64,000 nucleotides of DNA, taken from the NCBI GenBank assembly GCA_014925825.1, contig JACGCK010000203.1, positions 1-64,000 of the forward strand, given 5' to 3'. Source of the DNA: Pholiota molesta (taxonomy: Eukaryota; Basidiomycota; Agaricomycetes; Agaricales; Strophariaceae). The translations under genes were made by a program, and so were the position numbers. This document shows positions 11,157 through 22,191 of the stretch, in pieces. The notes under the pieces were generated by a model, which worked only from the letters and a program-made list of their open reading frames with translations, ran no database searches and was not told the DNA's origin. Every line of letters begins with the position of its first letter. Position 1 is the stretch's first letter.

Positions 11157-12736
11157 CTAATGATGAAATGTAGTTGAGCGCACTTTTTGTTCAACGGGGC
11201 TTTCCTCATCGTCGACTGGACAAGAAATTTAAGAATCAGGTACATCGTGGAAGGCGCATGCTCCATACCTTGGAAATTGAGTGATATTGGTGGTTGAAAC
11301 GGCTCAAATCGCAGTGACGTGAGAGTTCTACCTGCTGGCTTTTGCTGTGACTTGAGTGGCCGAGCATTTAAGCTAAAATAACGAGATCATATCCATCCGA
11401 TATTGCGGTGTAAATGCTTCAACGACTTACGATACAAGTAAAGAATTGGAATAAACTGCTTGATCGTAATAAGACACGAAAAAAATCCATAAGAACATGT
11501 TACGTACGTTTGGCCAGAATGACATAGAGCCCAAACCAGACCACTGATGGAAGTATTATCGTCGGACGACATTAAAAAGATGAAGATGCTAGGGATTAAC
11601 GTACTATTCTTCATCGCTTGAAACTGATGGTTGATCCAATGTATTAGAGCGTGTTTAGTTAACATTTGAAAATCAGGGATGGCACGTACACATATGATGA
11701 CGGAGACAGATGTCATGCTAAGAAACAGAACTCAGTCGCTGAAAAATCCATCGAAGAACAGAAAGCTTTTACCTTGTTAATAACCCTGTTTCTATATCGA
11801 GATGATGTTCAGCACAATGCCTACTACGTAGACCATAAGATACACTCACGCAACGACCACCGGATGAGACGATTAATGAAATTGGTAGTCCTATAAGAAA
11901 ATTTTAACGTTCAATACATACATCCTAAATCCGAATAGATGTGACTGACGAGTCCTTGTTTGCTCGGGATGCGAGTTTGAGTAGATAATACATCATGAAA
12001 AGCGCGATTAGCACATCAGCGGTCCCACCAACTGCCAAACCAGATGTAATCAGCCAGTCAAAGTGAACAACCAAGCTGATCCCATTGGGATTATTAGGGA
12101 CATCCAAGTATGTTTCTATCGTTATCACCATGCCCGCAATGAATCGGAGTAGGGAGAAGGTGAAACAGCCCAACCCGATGAAAATGTTATTTGATGAGAG
12201 CATGTAGATCCGATATGTGAAGAAACACTGAATGTAGAGTCAGCAATGAGATAGTTCGGTAAACGAAGAGATTTAAAGCGAAGACATACCTGAACAAGAA
12301 AGGTAATGAAAGTCGCAAATAGAGAATTTGTGGCTATTGGATATGAATTTGCTTCGGCTGTTTGCCATCTTGTTACTGTGTCATAGTAGACCGCCATAGC
12401 AGCTGTAAACGAGTGGCAAGTCTCCAAGAATCTAGTATGGCAATATAAAAACAAAGTAAAGTTTCAGAGAATATAGTCATACAAGAGGGTGAAGACCTGA
12501 TAATAATTGAATAAAAAGAATGAGAAGGATTGATCGGAGAGATATAAAATATTGTTCAGGCGCACCATCAGCTTCAACGTGAATCTATCATCTCTTCTCT
12601 TCCTAAAGTATGTATATCCTTGCGACAAGGATACCCCATAAAGAATCAAGCCAATGTACGTCGAAATTTCCAACGCCCCGAGAACGCCGTCGGACTGAAC
12701 CACGAACTTGCTTGGGTCGATTGTCGTCAGCACCAT
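11157..12736 (-). CDS. DUF6534-type seven-helix membrane protein 1
   Basis: The ATG at 12736-12734 gives MVLTTIDPSKFVVQSDGVLG, then GALEISTYIGLILYGVSLSQ (helix 1). Further helices are FLETCHSFTAAMAVYYDTVT, LFATFITFLVQCFFTYRIYM, LGCFTFSLLRFIAGMVITIE, the hallmark DVPNNPNG loop, and LAVGGTADVLIALFMMYYL. Then come TTNFINRLIRWSLRETGLLT and VWFGLYVILAKLYSNSLL. The cytoplasmic tail ends VEQKVRSTTFHH at TAG 11159-11157. The model needs about ten introns, several with gtcagt or gtacgt donors. The family is abundant in Agaricomycetes and its function is unknown; the topology suggests a plasma-membrane receptor-like protein. A paralogue is at 51039-52525. Confidence 0.85.
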
Positions 12737-14144
12737 CTTTCCACTAGAAATCGAGCAAGTAAAGTGAGGCCTGCCTCGGCAAAAGAAAGGAAGGTCCTCG
12801 AGACCTATGCGTCGAATCGCTCCTGAGCGCAGACTTGGAAGAAAGGAAGGAAAGGAAGCAGTGGACATAAGTAAGCTTCAGACCGAGTATATCTATCACC
12901 GTGACATCAAGCTCCCAGATCCTTCTTCTAAGAACTTCTCAGTGCATCCGATTAGAGTCTATACAAGGAGATGAGAACAGTTGCCTTGACGTGTCGTTAC
13001 CATGCTCCAGATTCTAGTTTAGAGCCTATTCGCACTACTGCTTGACAGCAGCAAATTTCCCAGAGCGCTCAGCGCTCGAGGCTCAGACCTCAGGTATCAA
13101 GCTAAACTGCTTCGTACTCGTCATTGAGAAACACAACTGTTGTACTGATAAAAAAAACGCACCGATATAGGATACTGAGTGCTGCGGTGGATTCCCAAGA
13201 CATGGCTGTGTCATCTCTGCAGAGATGACAATGTAAGGAAACACGTCAATGTCAAGACTCAAAGCTCGATAGATGATGATGAGTATATTAAGCCACATGT
13301 ACTCCACTCCTAGTAGCCATGATCAACGCCGTGTACACCATGTTGACACCATGTACTAATCGTGCGCGGAAACCGTTCTGCGGACCTCCGGTTTTTTGGT
13401 TATCAAGTTGAGCGTGTGCATTCGGTGATCAAGAAGTCGACACATTTGGCTGGTAGAGGTAGAGAGCGAAACCAGGCGAAACCAGCAACAAGATATATGG
13501 CTATACGTGGCATGAGTAGCAACGGTCAAGAAACAAGAGGCTTCGTTCAATCGTTGACATTTGATGTGGTATGTAACAGCGGCCCGCCTGCATTCCGTGG
13601 CGAAACTGGCTATGGATGCAACTGACCGGCCAGCCTTTGGAATCGTGGCTATACTGTCAGTAAATGGACTGCTTTTGAAAGCCTCAAAGCCATGAATAAA
13701 AACGTGTTACATAGACTCGAAATACAGTGATAGTGTGTACTTGGTGCGTACGAAGATATCAGACCCCCCGAAGAAAAGAAGAAAAATAATACATGACTCA
13801 GAAAAATGGCGTGCTAGGATACATAGCGAGAAGGGCTGAAAGTAGGGATAATATTAAGGAATCACGATGGATCCACGTTCTTCCCGGAGACTTTTATGAC
13901 GACAAAGACAAACCAAAAAGAAGGCACCATATCATGGATTTATCTCCAACACCGCTTGTTCGGAATGGTTTTGCTGAGAACTGCAAGAACGATCGCGAAG
14001 TCCCATATCCGTATATACCCCAACGGCCCTAGAAGTCCGCACTTGTCAATGCTGCGAAGTTGCGACAGAAGTAAAATATGTCTACCTGGTTGAAGCATTC
14101 AGTCGGCGTTGAAAAATGACGCCCGTTGATGTCTGCTGGCGTCG
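12737..14144. other. Intergenic, no convincing gene
   Basis: About 1.4 kb shows only short unsupported open frames on both strands. Confidence 0.5.
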
Positions 14145-14925
14145 TCAAACACATGAATTGCCAGTCATCCCCTGATTGAAGATGTTCGAGGCGCGATTCG
14201 ATGCGCTGATTGAAGGTGAATAAATCAGATCGCTATCAAACATTTCGATGACATGATCGCGTACCCTAGCAGGAGCCATTCCGTTTAAACACCCCTGAAT
14301 AATGTTGCAATTAATGCCAATTTTTATTCGCCGCGAATGCAGGTCGACGCGAATCAATGACATACCACGTCAGTAAATTCTCCCCATCGCGTTTCGCATT
14401 CAGATTCATTGAAATCGACAATCCAGAACCCCCAAACGCCTCGATTAAAGCCCTATTCAAAGCATAGGGTATCAGTCAGAGAGTAGACATTGCAGAGATG
14501 GTAATCGTTACCAGATCTTGACAGAAGTCGGTGTAGAGAACGTGGCCATGTATTTCTACCGGGGTTTCTTTGCATGCCCTCATCATGTTTTCTTGACCCG
14601 CCGGTACGTCGGATAACCTCGCCGTATACTGCCGCGTTGCGTACCTCAGGCAGTGTTCACCCCCTTTGAGGCCTTCCCATGACGGCTCCACAGAGATTGA
14701 CATGCTACGATCCGTCTTCCGCGTGAATGCCCGTTTAACCGATAGGATGACCGACGAAATTATAGGGAGAAAAGATTCCGTTACGAGGTCCGTCGCGAAG
14801 AGGAATAGAGCAAGACAGAGAGCCACAAGCACGAGTATTCGCCAACGGGTAAAATATTGTCGGATTGAAGACAGTTTCCATCCTGATTCCTCTTGAGAGG
14901 ATCGGGTGTAGTATCTGCGTGCACG
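14145..14925 (-). CDS. Hypothetical membrane-anchored protein
   Basis: Family not recognised. The clear exon (to 14832 and open further upstream) carries a signal-anchor helix (TRWRILVLVALCLALFLFAT) followed by an extracellular-type domain with Cys residues (GGEHCLRYATRQYTAR, then ENMMRACKETPVEIHG). After a small intron it reads GFNRGVWGFWIVDFNESECE and TRWGEFTDV. After another intron comes GCLNGMAPARVRDHVIEMFD, ending at TGA 14147-14145. The pattern (short basic N-terminus, one helix, Cys-bearing outer domain) suggests a type II membrane protein. The start codon is not resolved: the frame is open upstream of the helix but no ATG in frame was found, so a small first exon is likely. Confidence 0.6.
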
Positions 14926-15016
14926 GCGTCAACGAGGAAGGGTGATATAAGAGAGAATTTTATTACGAAGGCAGATTATCCATGACGTATTTGGAATGCC
15001 GAAGATTGTCGATCTG

Positions 15017-15594
15017 CTAATTCCCTGAGACTTCGAGGGTCGAGGAGCGAATAGCAAAAACGAGGGGCGTGCCGGGCACTACAGCCCAGGAAGTTGAGGG
15101 ATTAAGAGCAAATTGGGACCGAGGCGCTAGGGAGGATCTCCAGTGCCTAATCAAGGATTCCGAACAGAAACGACAAAGGTACTCCTTCTTCGCTTTTAAG
15201 AAGGATCCAGCAGCGGTGTATAGGGTGGTGCGGCTCCTTGGCGGCTTCACGAAGGTATCCAACTGCCTCATTAAACTTTGCGAGTTTATATGAGGAGGCT
15301 GATCGGCACATAGTTTACCCAGAGAAGATGATTGGCGTGCCCATTGGGCGAAGTTTTGAGCTCTGGGTAATGGGATCCGAGGTGCTTTCGTTATTACCCG
15401 GTAAGTATATCGCAGTGCCTACTCCTATCCTTCGACTTGTCGATCCCCACGGTGCTTAATATCTGTTTTATAACTCTTCAAGTAGTAAAGGGACGAGGAG
15501 AGGCATCTAAACTTGCGAAAGTTGAGATCGTATGCTTTGAAGAGCGTGCAAGAGTGCCAACAAACCGTGAGGTTTTAATGCTTGACACGATATA
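15017..15594 (+). CDS. Hypothetical protein, 5' end not resolved
   Basis: Family not recognised. An open stretch reads AKTRGVPGTTAQEVEGLRAN and QRYSFFAFKKDPAAVYRVVR. A change of frame near 15255-15295 (a short intron of about 43 bp or an indel) leads to EADRHIVYPEKMIGVPIGRS and FELWVMGSEVLSLLP. A perfect gtaagtat donor at 15401 and an acceptor at 15481 join to VVKGRGEASKLAKVEIVCFE, and the protein ends NREVLMLDTI at TAA near 15594. The consistent splice site and long joined frame argue for a real gene. It is divergent from the gene at 14145. The start codon is unknown. Confidence 0.45.
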
Positions 15595-15599
15595 ACGAA

Positions 15600-16471
15600 T
15601 GCATGAGTGAGTTGCATGAAGAAAGAGCTTCAAGGCAGTCTCAGCCAGCGCGCAGTGTGGTTCATGTTAACGCTAACATGTAACAAGGAGGTAACTCGAG
15701 GACGGACAATGGAAGAAGCAGGTTGAATGTTGGAAGAGTACAAGTTGGTCGTTGGAGAATGCGCGGCTACTGCGCGGCTCCGCACGGCAAACGGAGTAAA
15801 CTGTCCGCCAACCCGGAGTCGGATTTAGCCTGGAAACATCGTGTCTTTGAAAAATACCTAGGGACATGATGCTTTCTACACTACCTATATTTTTTTACAA
15901 TGAATTTATCGAAATTGATATGGATCACTGGCATTTACTGAAAATTCTGAAATACAATGCAGAAGCCCGTCGATCCAACGTATGTATATTTGGATGTTTG
16001 ATTTTTTTTTCCGGTCGTAGAGATATGTGGCTATTTAAGATAAAAAGTTTACCAGTTTTACCTTGGTTCCATCGCTATAATATCCAAGTATCCATGCCTT
16101 GGCTGAAACGGGAGACGAGAGCGGGGATAGCAGAATCTTATCTAATCTGTGACATAATCTGCCCTGATTTATTGTGCGAATATGATCGGCTGACGGCAAC
16201 ACCTTCGTCTCTCACCACCAAGAAGTCAAAGGGTGTAATGATTCTCGGTATTTCGCCTTTGTTTACAAGGGATCCATAAAAGCTAACCAATCGTATGCAG
16301 ATACCAAAACGAACCCTTCACAGAACAGAAGCTTTACCTGAGTATTCGCACTTCTCTCCCATAAATGCAGGACAGCTTTGTCAATGTAAATCTATGACAG
16401 TTACAACGCCGCTGTAGGTGGGACCGTCGAATCCACGGTGCGCCCATCTTTCTTGCTCCTTCTTCTTATGA
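15600..16471. other. Intergenic or 5' region of the next gene
   Basis: A 137-codon plus-strand open frame (15866-16279) is AT-rich and has no recognisable motif. I see nothing convincing. Confidence 0.4.
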
Positions 16472-17316
16472 TTGCTCAATCTCGACGCTCACGGCAGTGG
16501 TCCATCACAAGCGCCCGTGACATACACCTTCTCTGACTGGGCGCAGAGCACGATGCTGCTCATGCCACCACGGGAGTCTCTGGACAAGCGACCTTTGTAT
16601 AGAGTGACCGTAGAGCTGGATCTGAATCCCTTCCTACCAGTATCGTATGTCACGAAGGTGATGCGATGTGCAGGAGGTGCAAGTGATCTGATTGGAGAAT
16701 TCGCGTGAGTATTGAGTTTATCCTTCGCCGTTCTTACTTCCGTCGCTTAATCAATATGTTCCTCATTCTGACTAACTATATTTTCTTACAGTTTCTCTCT
16801 GAACCAGAAACGCGCCGTTATCCGCCTCGCCGACACAGCGACAAGACTTTCGAATGTTATTTATAGCATCAACTCGTCCCCAGTACGCTTTCCTACCCCG
16901 ATTGTATTCTTTGTTAAATATACCGTAATCCCTACAGAAACACTTCAACTGGGTCCTCGGGACCCGTTTGCATTGGGATTGCCGAAAATCCCTCGACGAC
17001 GGCTCCCCACTGTGCATCGTAAGTCCCTGAAAGTCCGCGCTCGACGAATTATCGGGGCCCTGTCACAAAACCTTGTCCATACTTCGCATAACCGGAACTG
17101 ACGTGTATTTTCATCTCGAAGTGTTCCCTCCCAGGCCAGCCTCAGCAGAACGGAACGATAGCACAAGACATCCAAATCGCTTCGTTTGTTCCGCCTCCGA
17201 TCGACGCCTCGCCCCCTCTCCCAGAAGCCACTCTGACGATCTTCCCACATGCGCAGAAATTCATGGACGAGATTGTAGTTTCAGCGCTTGTTGTGGAGAG
17301 GATGCTGACACGGTGA
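16472..17316 (+). CDS. DUF6593-like protein (5' exon not resolved)
   Basis: Exons read TYTFSDWAQSTMLLMPPRES and RPLYRVTVELDLNPFLPVSY. After a gtgagt intron they continue SLNQKRAVIRLADTATRLSN, then KHFNWVLGTRLHWDCRKSLD. The last exon carries ASFVPPPIDASPPLPEATLT and FMDEIVVSALVVERMLTR, with the stop at 17314-17316. This order (YTFSD-like strand, PLY motif, central W-rich strand, C-terminal helix with VVERM) is what I recall for DUF6593, a beta-rich family common in mushrooms with tubby-like features and no known activity. The frame has a stop just before 16472, so a small first exon or an internal ATG (near 16551) must supply the start. Confidence 0.6.
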
Positions 17317-17432
17317 AAATGCGGATGTAGCGGTGATTTATACAAGCATTTGATGGGTGATAAGATTAGTGTGTATGTAGTGTTGAAGCCAAATTGAAGC
17401 TAAAATTTTCGGTAATAAACGACACCAAGATG

Positions 17433-19451
17433 TCAGCTACGTCTAGCCTGGACCTTTAAGGCCACCTTCCGACTGATGTGACTAGTAAAACTCTCGAACA
17501 GTGCTCGATCCCGCCCGAAAATCCATTGGAATTCGACGGATACGCTTCCAATGTTCCCAGTAAGAGAAGAGTCCGGAGCGATGGTTCGGATACTGCAAGT
17601 GAGAGAGGGACTTGGCGATACCGTCGTCGTTAATCTTGGCAAGTCCTGTGAGTGTGTATCATCTGCCGCCTGCACTTGGCGTTTCCGACCTCGCCTTGCG
17701 CTCCGCGACCACGTATTCGCCTGTGCCTCAACAAGAAACGACGGCAGCACATCCGAGGAGCCTTCCTCCTTGGCGATCATAGAAGGCGTAACTTGCACCC
17801 CTTGGAGGTCGAGCGATTGGACGGTCTCTTCCACGGCTTCGCGAAGCACGGCCGCCGTGCAGGCGAAGGGCTGTACGAGTGTGTTCCGCGGAGGCAGCAC
17901 TGGGTACAGGGGGTGGGTTGAAGGCAGGAAAGAGATCCGAGCGACTGACTGCAGGAGATAGATCGACAGTATCAGTTAGAGGGGCACACTATGATCAGGT
18001 GATCAAAGAGGGTAGACGTACGTCAGGAAGGTGTGTATCCGTGAACGACCACGCAATCGCCCAGCGGCGGGTCTGGCCCTGGACGAATTCCGTTATCGCG
18101 TAGTTGGTTATCTGCAGTTGGAGGATGATATCGTCAGTAAGGGACAAAGTTAATGGCTGGAAGGTGGTCACCGAATGCTGACGAAGGAGCTCGACGATAG
18201 AGAGGATCGAAGACATCTTTCCTAGCATGGAGGTATACCATCTGATGATGAAAGAGTTGACGAATACAGCGCAGGTTAAAAAGGCAACAACGAACTTGCA
18301 CTTGGTTTGGGTTTTATGCTCTCCTCGACCATCCGACGTACAAACCCAGCTTCACCTCCGTCGGAGTAAATCATCTCGACCTCCGAGCCTGTGCACACCT
18401 AGGTACGGGTCAGTCAGACATTCACGCAGGTGTACATGACTGCACATACAGCATTTGGCGGAAGCTCTTTGTCTTCTGCGAGTTCAATGACCTCCTGAGC
18501 GCTGGCGTAAAACGGTGGGTTGCACATAGTGAATTCGAAGTTGACTTCATCCTCGAGAGGGAAAAGGATAGGGCCGTCTGCGCGAGCTCTTCGAACGTCG
18601 ATACGCGATTCCATGCCATTCACGGAGACATTCTTTTGAGCGAACGCATATGAATACTCGTCTAGTTCTGGATTATAGGTGTTAGATAATAGATATCTGG
18701 AAGAATATGGCCACGTACCTGTTCCTATCATTCGCCAATCTGGTTCTAGCTTACACGCGAGAAAAGGATATATAGCAGATGAGCCCGTTCCTCTGTAGGC
18801 GTCGTAAGTACAAAAAGTAGTGAAGAACGAGAGCATGGAGGAAAGTTATGATTATGGGAGATTATACCGGTAGATAGACCGACCGGCAACGTTCGTATGG
18901 GTGCCCGCCAAACACAATCACCAGTTGCAACGTTTGGTATACATGTGGCGTATAGGTTTGGACCAGAACCTGGAAGACTCACATATCTATGCCATGAATA
19001 GGGCGTGGATACGATCCAAGTATCGAGTTATGGGCATGGACAACGTCTTGGATCCACAGAACATAATTCAGTCTAAGAATGCCATCAGAGAGTTTTGCAG
19101 GATACTAGGACATTTCATCGTACCTATTGGGAACCTTAGAAAAGATGAGACCGCAAAATGTCAAGAGTTTTACTTGGAAACTTACAGGTGGACATAGACG
19201 ATTATGCGGGATGTGGAGAGTGATGCCAAAGTCGCGAAACATGATGGCTTCGGTCAACCGTCTATCCTGGACACCAATTTACAAACAAAATCTAATTTGC
19301 GCGGGAACGAAGATACCTCTGGGCCTCAGCATCCTTGAAGTCGATGGTTTTCCGGTGGGCGCCTGGCTCGGAAATCAAACTGACGAGGCAGGTCGTCAGA
19401 AAAAGCTGACATCAACTGGATTGAAGCCTTACTAGGGTCGTAGAGCCTCAT
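17433..19451 (-). CDS. METTL16: METTL16-type RNA N6-adenosine methyltransferase
   Basis: The likely ATG at 19451-19449 opens MRLYDPS, spliced to [12 protein letters not shown] and [40 protein letters not shown] follows, then [20 protein letters not shown] (SAM-binding motif I), [20 protein letters not shown], and the catalytic NPPF in [13 protein letters not shown] (near 18504-18527). [20 protein letters not shown] and [17 protein letters not shown] complete the methyltransferase core. A low-complexity C-terminal exon ends [10 protein letters not shown] with the stop at 17435-17433. METTL16 proteins methylate U6 snRNA and some hairpin mRNAs at A in UACAGAGAA-like sites. There are about nine introns and the frame looks intact. 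The 5' exon junction (gtaagg donor) is inferred. Confidence 0.9.
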
Positions 19452-19783
19452 AAGAGTCTGCTAGGGTGCCAAAATCTGGCGGATGTTGATAGATATTGCG
19501 TGAATGCATTGGAATTTGGTGGTTGGGTCAAATGCGAAGACGCTGACACGGCGAGCAACAAAATCGCTGACGTAATTGGTTACTTTCAAAAGGTCATGGC
19601 AAGCGTTGTCGATCATTGCGATGATTGCATCCCAGACAACATGTTCTGAGCTTGAGCAAAAACTTGGATTGCTCAATTGTTGAGCTTTGATTAGCCATTC
19701 GCCTGCCTGAGCTGTGAGCGCGCGCCCTGCATCCTACGTGAATCCCATGGCATCTGTGAGAACCTAATCCAGTTATTCTCGAA

Positions 19784-20943
19784 TTGATACTCAGGAATCC
19801 GGATAAGACAGTCTTTTCGACGATTTTGGTCTCAAAAATCACACAACAACAAGCCAACGGGGACACGTCCTCAATTACGGCTTTGCTCATAGATCTCTCT
19901 GGCACCCTTCACATTGGACCAACCCCCACACGAAATGCCGTTGACGCTTATCACAGGCTTTGCAAATCGTCCATTCCGTTCCGGTTGTGCAGCAATACGA
20001 GCCAGGAGTCCACCGCATCTCTCGTAAAACGCCTGGACAAGATGGGTTTCGGAATATCTGATTCGGATCCGAAGACGGGGACAGATACCAAAGATAAAGC
20101 CACAAGCATTATCTGGACAAGCCTCGGGGCAGTTGCGAAGGTTATCAAAGATATGGGTCTGAAAGAGTGAGTCAAAAAGTTAGAAGTAATCACAACGAGT
20201 ATTAATATCCATCTGTCTCTGATATAGGCCTCTACTCCTCCTGTCTGATTCCGCAAGGCAAGAAGTTCTGAGTGGCATTGACAGAGAACCTCAAGAAGGC
20301 GTCCGCTCTGCCATCAGCATACGATTCAGTCGTGGTTGGCCACGCGCCGTCCCACTTCGACTATCCAGTCTCAACACTGCTTTTAGAATCTTGAAAGGCG
20401 AGATGACCGCACCGATGGACATTTCCACACCTGTTGCTGCCGTAAACCATGCAGCCAAGATTGGCGCTAATCAATCGAAGCCCATCCCCCTTATCGCTAC
20501 CCACAAAGCGAAGTATGTGCAGACAGAACAGGCCTGTCTCTTGGGCCTGGACCATTCGTCACTGCGCTTGAACACGCGTCCGGTGTGACCGCACATGTCG
20601 TTGGGAAGCCTACTAAAGCGTTTTTCCAGACAGTAATCCAGGATTTCACAAAAGAAGAATTGTCCATGAGTCATGGGCCAAAGATCAACGCAAGAGGCAG
20701 GATCGCCGTGATTGGCGATGACGTAGAGGCTGATCTTGGAGAAGGCGCGCTTGAGCTAGGCTATGGCGCGTACTTGGTGAGTCGACTGGCGCCTGCTCTG
20801 TGTATTTGAGTCGACTTTCCATCTATAGTCCGGACAGGAAAATATCGACCTGGAGATGAAAATCGACCGGACTCACTCCGCCCGACGAAGTGTTTGATTC
20901 TTACGCTGACTTCATCGACAGCCTTCTCTCTGACGCTAATTAA
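19784..20943 (+). pseudogene. HDHD2-like HAD-superfamily protein with frame breaks
   Basis: The sequence ITALLIDLSGTLHIGPTPTR carries the HAD nucleophile motif (DLSGT, as in HDHD2). SSIPFRLCSNTSQESTASLV, a gtgagt intron and LLLLSDSARQEVL follow. Later segments fall in different frames: YDSVVVGHAPSHFDYP, then LNTAFRILKGE and IPLIATHKAKYVQTE, then GLSLGPGPFVTALEHASGVT to RIAVIGDDVEADLGEGALEL (motif IV), then after an intron RTGKYRPGDE, then STGLTPPDEVFDSYADFIDS and TAA at 20941-20943. Breaks near 20318, 20365, 20530 and 20860 each fit one missing base, three of them in short runs. The expected start (M before SSITALL) is ACG at 19865-19867. Either a decayed phosphatase gene or several consensus errors. 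Confidence 0.7.
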
Positions 20944-21942
20944 TTCACGTCAGCTAACGGCTACTGCGTCTGTACCGCTGAGCCTGGCTGATTGACTTAC
21001 TTCTTTAGAATGAATCCTTCAAGATGTCTAGATTTAAAGTATCGCTCATAAATAAAGTACGGGTCCGATGAAATGGTTGTCACCTTATCCTTCCATATAT
21101 GTATTATTTTCCTAGAACTGAAATATCCCTGAGTCTGGCAAATAATTCGGGGGAGAACGACAATCCTCGCCGGTGCAAATACTCCGAACTCCAATTCTCT
21201 CCTGTATATCGCGCCGAACCGACCGTACATGCCTGCGCCTTATGTCCGCTCAATTATCCTACTTTCTTTATGGAGAATATCCTATAGTTTCGGAGCTCAC
21301 ATCCTTTTTTTTATATGTTCAAGGGGTATGATTTTTGCGGTATACATCCGGAGCTCTTTCAGCTTGATCTTTACCTGGACTTTGCGAAACGAGTGCACGG
21401 CCGTCCAATCTAGATCAATCTAAATCTGTAATAATGGTATTTGGGACTTGAAAGTGGTGAATAGAACGTCATCTTTTGAGTTTGATTTGAAATCTTTCAT
21501 CAATGCATTCTATACATCACCCCTGATCAGTTTACTTACCATCAGATATCGCGGTAAAAAAATAAACAGGTTTGGAGTCTCTTTGACACGCATCTGGCGT
21601 TTCTGAACGACATGGAGCTATAGAGGATCGTAAACGTTCACGTTCTCTCATTTCCATCTAAAGTAAATATAAAGTACAAGTACCAAAGCAGATTTAGTAT
21701 CCTCCGAAAGCCTGAGAGAATCATGGGATGGATATCTCGCATATGACAATAGTGGATATATTTATTAACGATTGGAGCTTCAGATGAGCTCTAAATATAT
21801 TTTCTTCGGATGCCAGTGTTCCTGCCCTTAGAATCCATAGAAGGAATCTCAAGCGTACCTTGACATGTAGAGTTAGTACTATGATGCATGCGCATCGATG
21901 TGGAGAGAAACAAAATCTGACGAGCGACAAAATACTGTGCAT

Positions 21943-22191
21943 TTCGATCAATTCGTCAGGGTGTGACGCGTGACCGCTGACGAAATTCGTCCATCGTCAG
22001 GTCAATGCGACGGACAGGACAGAAATTCTCCAACATGGCCGAAATTTTTTGATTTCCTGGTCGGAAAAACGCCGATTTCTGGATGTGATTTTGGACCATT
22101 GTCCCAGCCGTCCAGCCCCTCTGTGACGCGTGACCCCAACCGAATTCGTCCACCACACCCCCTGTGACGCGTGACGGACGAATTGATCGAA
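21943..22191. mobile_element. MITE-like element with 15-bp terminal inverted repeats
   Basis: The ends TTCGATCAATTCGTC (21943-21957) and GACGAATTGATCGAA (22177-22191) are perfect inverted copies 249 bp apart. Inside, GTGACGCGTGAC occurs three times in the same direction (21963, 22123, 22164), each near an attcgtcc or ttcgtc motif. There is no transposase. No clear target duplication is visible. Confidence 0.55.

Noticed and set aside
18901..19435. Plus-strand ORFs opposite METTL16
   Set aside because: Antisense shadows; the minus strand carries the conserved methyltransferase sequence and splice sites.
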